Shown here: piece after piece, positions 62,884-64,000 of the stretch | Position numbering within the stretch: the stretch's first letter is position 1 | How the letters are laid out: each line of letters begins with the position of its first letter | Origin: Parapedobacter tibetensis | GTDB lineage: Bacteria > Bacteroidota > Bacteroidia > Sphingobacteriales > Sphingobacteriaceae | Direction: 5' to 3' | NCBI RefSeq assembly: GCF_024643205.1 | Contig: NZ_JAMKQJ010000006.1 | Span: forward strand, 1 to 64,000 | Length of the DNA stretch: 64,000 nucleotides | Translations under genes and position numbers: made by a program | The notes under the pieces: generated by a model | Told to the model about the DNA's origin: nothing | Database searches by the model: none | The model's input: only the letters and a program-made list of their open reading frames with translations

Positions 62884-64000
62884 ATGAAGAGTTTAATCAG
62901 AATAATGGCAGTCTGTTTCCTATTGGGGATAACTAGCTGTAACTACCTGGATGTAGTGCCGAATGACACCGCCACGCTCGATCATGCCTTCTCGAACCGG
63001 TCGGTGATGGAAAAGTTCATGAGAACGTGTTATTCACATTTACCAGACCCCACAAATCCGTGGCATTATCCGGCTTATTTCACCAGCCGGGATGAGTTCG
63101 ATTGGAGAGGGGAAAGCAGGGCAGCAGTGATGCCCGCAGCCCAGATTTCCAGGGGTCTTCAGAATACGAATACCCCGTATCAGGATTACTGGTCGGGCAC
63201 AAATGGCGCTAAAGCGATGTACACTGCCATTCGTGACTGCAATATTTTCCTGGAGAATGCACATATACCCCGGGATATTGACGAAACGGAACGGTTAAGG
63301 TGGATCTCCGAGGTAACATTCCTGAAAGCATACTACCATTTCTTCCTGGTGCAGCTGTATGGTCCGGTGGTATTGGTGAAAGAAAACCTGCCGGTGTCTA
63401 CCAGTCCTGACGATGTAAAAGTATACCGGGAGCCGGTGGACGAGTGCATAGATTACATTGTGGAACTACTGGATGAGGCGGCAGCAGGTTTACCGGATGT
63501 CCTCCTGGATCCGACAACCGAACGGGGCCGGATTACCAAAATTATTGCGTTGGGTATTAAAGCCAAAGCACTGGCTTGGGCGGCAAGTCCGTTGTTTAAC
63601 GGAAACCAGGATTATGCCGGTTGGATAGATAACCGCGGAAAGCAGCTGATATCCAATACGTACGATCCCTCGAAATGGGAGCGGGCTGCCGTCGCCATTA
63701 AAGAGGCGATTGACCTGGCCGAAGTCACCGGCCACCGGTTGTACGAATTCAATAAGTTTGCCGGTGGTGCCAGTACATTTGCCATGAACGACACCCTCGA
63801 GACCCTGATGACCGTCAGGAAGGCGATAACCGAGCAATATGACCAGAATCCGGGCGTGCTGTGGGCCACCCAGGAACAGTTTGCCAGTGGGAAAGGAGGG
63901 CCCGGACTGTCCATTCTGGGAAACATGCTGGCCAGCACGTTTCCGGTATTGTACAGCACTGACCAGCCCCTGCTGATCAACTACATGTCTGCCTCCTGGC
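62884..64000 (+). CDS. SusD/RagB-family lipoprotein, cut by the window end
   Basis: The first 372 codons of a SusD gene that continues past the right edge. Lipobox GITSC (Cys19), followed by NYLDVVPND. SusD helices are visible: AMYTAIRDCNIFLENAH, WISEVTFLKAYYHFFLVQLYGPVVL (about 140-164) and IIALGIKAKALAWAASPLFNG. It partners with the SusC directly upstream and shares its GC-rich codon use. Confidence 0.93.
   Translation, partial: MKSLIRIMAVCFLLGITSCNYLDVVPNDTATLDHAFSNRSVMEKFMRTCYSHLPDPTNPWHYPAYFTSRDEFDWRGESRAAVMPAAQISRGLQNTNTPYQDYWSGTNGAKAMYTAIRDCNIFLENAHIPRDIDETERLRWISEVTFLKAYYHFFLVQLYGPVVLVKENLPVSTSPDDVKVYREPVDECIDYIVELLDEAAAGLPDVLLDPTTERGRITKIIALGIKAKALAWAASPLFNGNQDYAGWIDNRGKQLISNTYDPSKWERAAVAIKEAIDLAEVTGHRLYEFNKFAGGASTFAMNDTLETLMTVRKAITEQYDQNPGVLWATQEQFASGKGGPGLSILGNMLASTFPVLYSTDQPLLINYMSASW

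Noticed and set aside
1..64000. tRNA, rRNA, transposase or integrase genes
   Set aside because: Looked for on both strands; none recognised. The islands therefore have no visible mobility gene in this window.

Overview
The window is from a member of the Bacteroidota, most likely a Sphingobacteriaceae-type soil or plant-associated bacterium; the species cannot be named from sequence alone. The evidence is four SusC/SusD outer-membrane uptake pairs, Bacteroidota-style Rhs proteins, many Tat or lipobox export signals of the Bacteroidota/Planctomycetota kind, and promoters of the form TTTG-N19..21-TAnnTTTG. No rRNA, tRNA, CRISPR array or insertion sequence was recognised.

Region 1 (1-11.1 kb) is an accessory polymorphic-toxin island. 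It has an 85-bp tandem repeat at the left edge, a secreted tail-fibre-like protein, and a split Rhs system (a 1077-aa Rhs protein, a 138-aa secreted linker protein and an 1145-aa Rhs protein). The second Rhs protein ends in an alpha/beta-hydrolase tip with an apparent Ser-Asp-His triad, followed with no gap by a two-helix membrane protein that looks like its immunity partner. Next come an orphan Rhs tip with an HNH/EndoVII-like nuclease motif, its probable immunity gene, a fragment of a third gene, and a 30-unit 21-bp minisatellite that reads as a decayed Pro-Tyr-Gly heptapeptide repeat. Region 2 (11.3-12.9 kb) carries a C10-family (streptopain-like) lipoprotein protease and a decayed small lipoprotein gene.

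Region 3 (12.9-21.2 kb) is a minus-strand operon, NlpC/P60 endopeptidase - L-Ala-D/L-Glu epimerase - SusC - SusD, which fits salvage of murein peptides. A glycosylasparaginase gene is divergent from it.

Region 4 (21.4-64 kb) starts with a LacI-family regulator and is a very large exported-enzyme locus. Module 1 (22.7-32.5 kb) encodes a Tat-exported DegT-family aminotransferase, a neutral-ceramidase-family amidase, a beta-propeller, a TIGR02604-type dehydrogenase with HEAT repeats, a HiPIP electron carrier, a second ceramidase-like protein and a two-domain amidohydrolase. Module 2 (32.7-44.6 kb) has two Tat-exported Gfo/Idh/MocA oxidoreductases, SusC/SusD, a fasciclin lipoprotein, a BNR_4 propeller, a beta-helix protein and a truncated Nramp-like gene. 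Module 3 (45.4-58.1 kb) repeats the theme: aminotransferase, SusC/SusD, a PQQ-dehydrogenase/cytochrome c protein, an Nramp-propeller chimera, dehydrogenase/HEAT, HiPIP and an SGNH hydrolase. A fourth SusC/SusD pair runs off the right edge.

Three promoters in region 4 (near 22.55, 32.59 and 44.76 kb) share one geometry, with a LacI-type operator abutting the -7 box, so modules 1-3 are probably one regulon. Taken together, the enzymes suggest (inference) an extracytoplasmic route that de-acylates, transaminates and oxidises an N-acylated sugar, cyclitol or lipid-like compound. Parts of the locus are duplicated and partly decayed.
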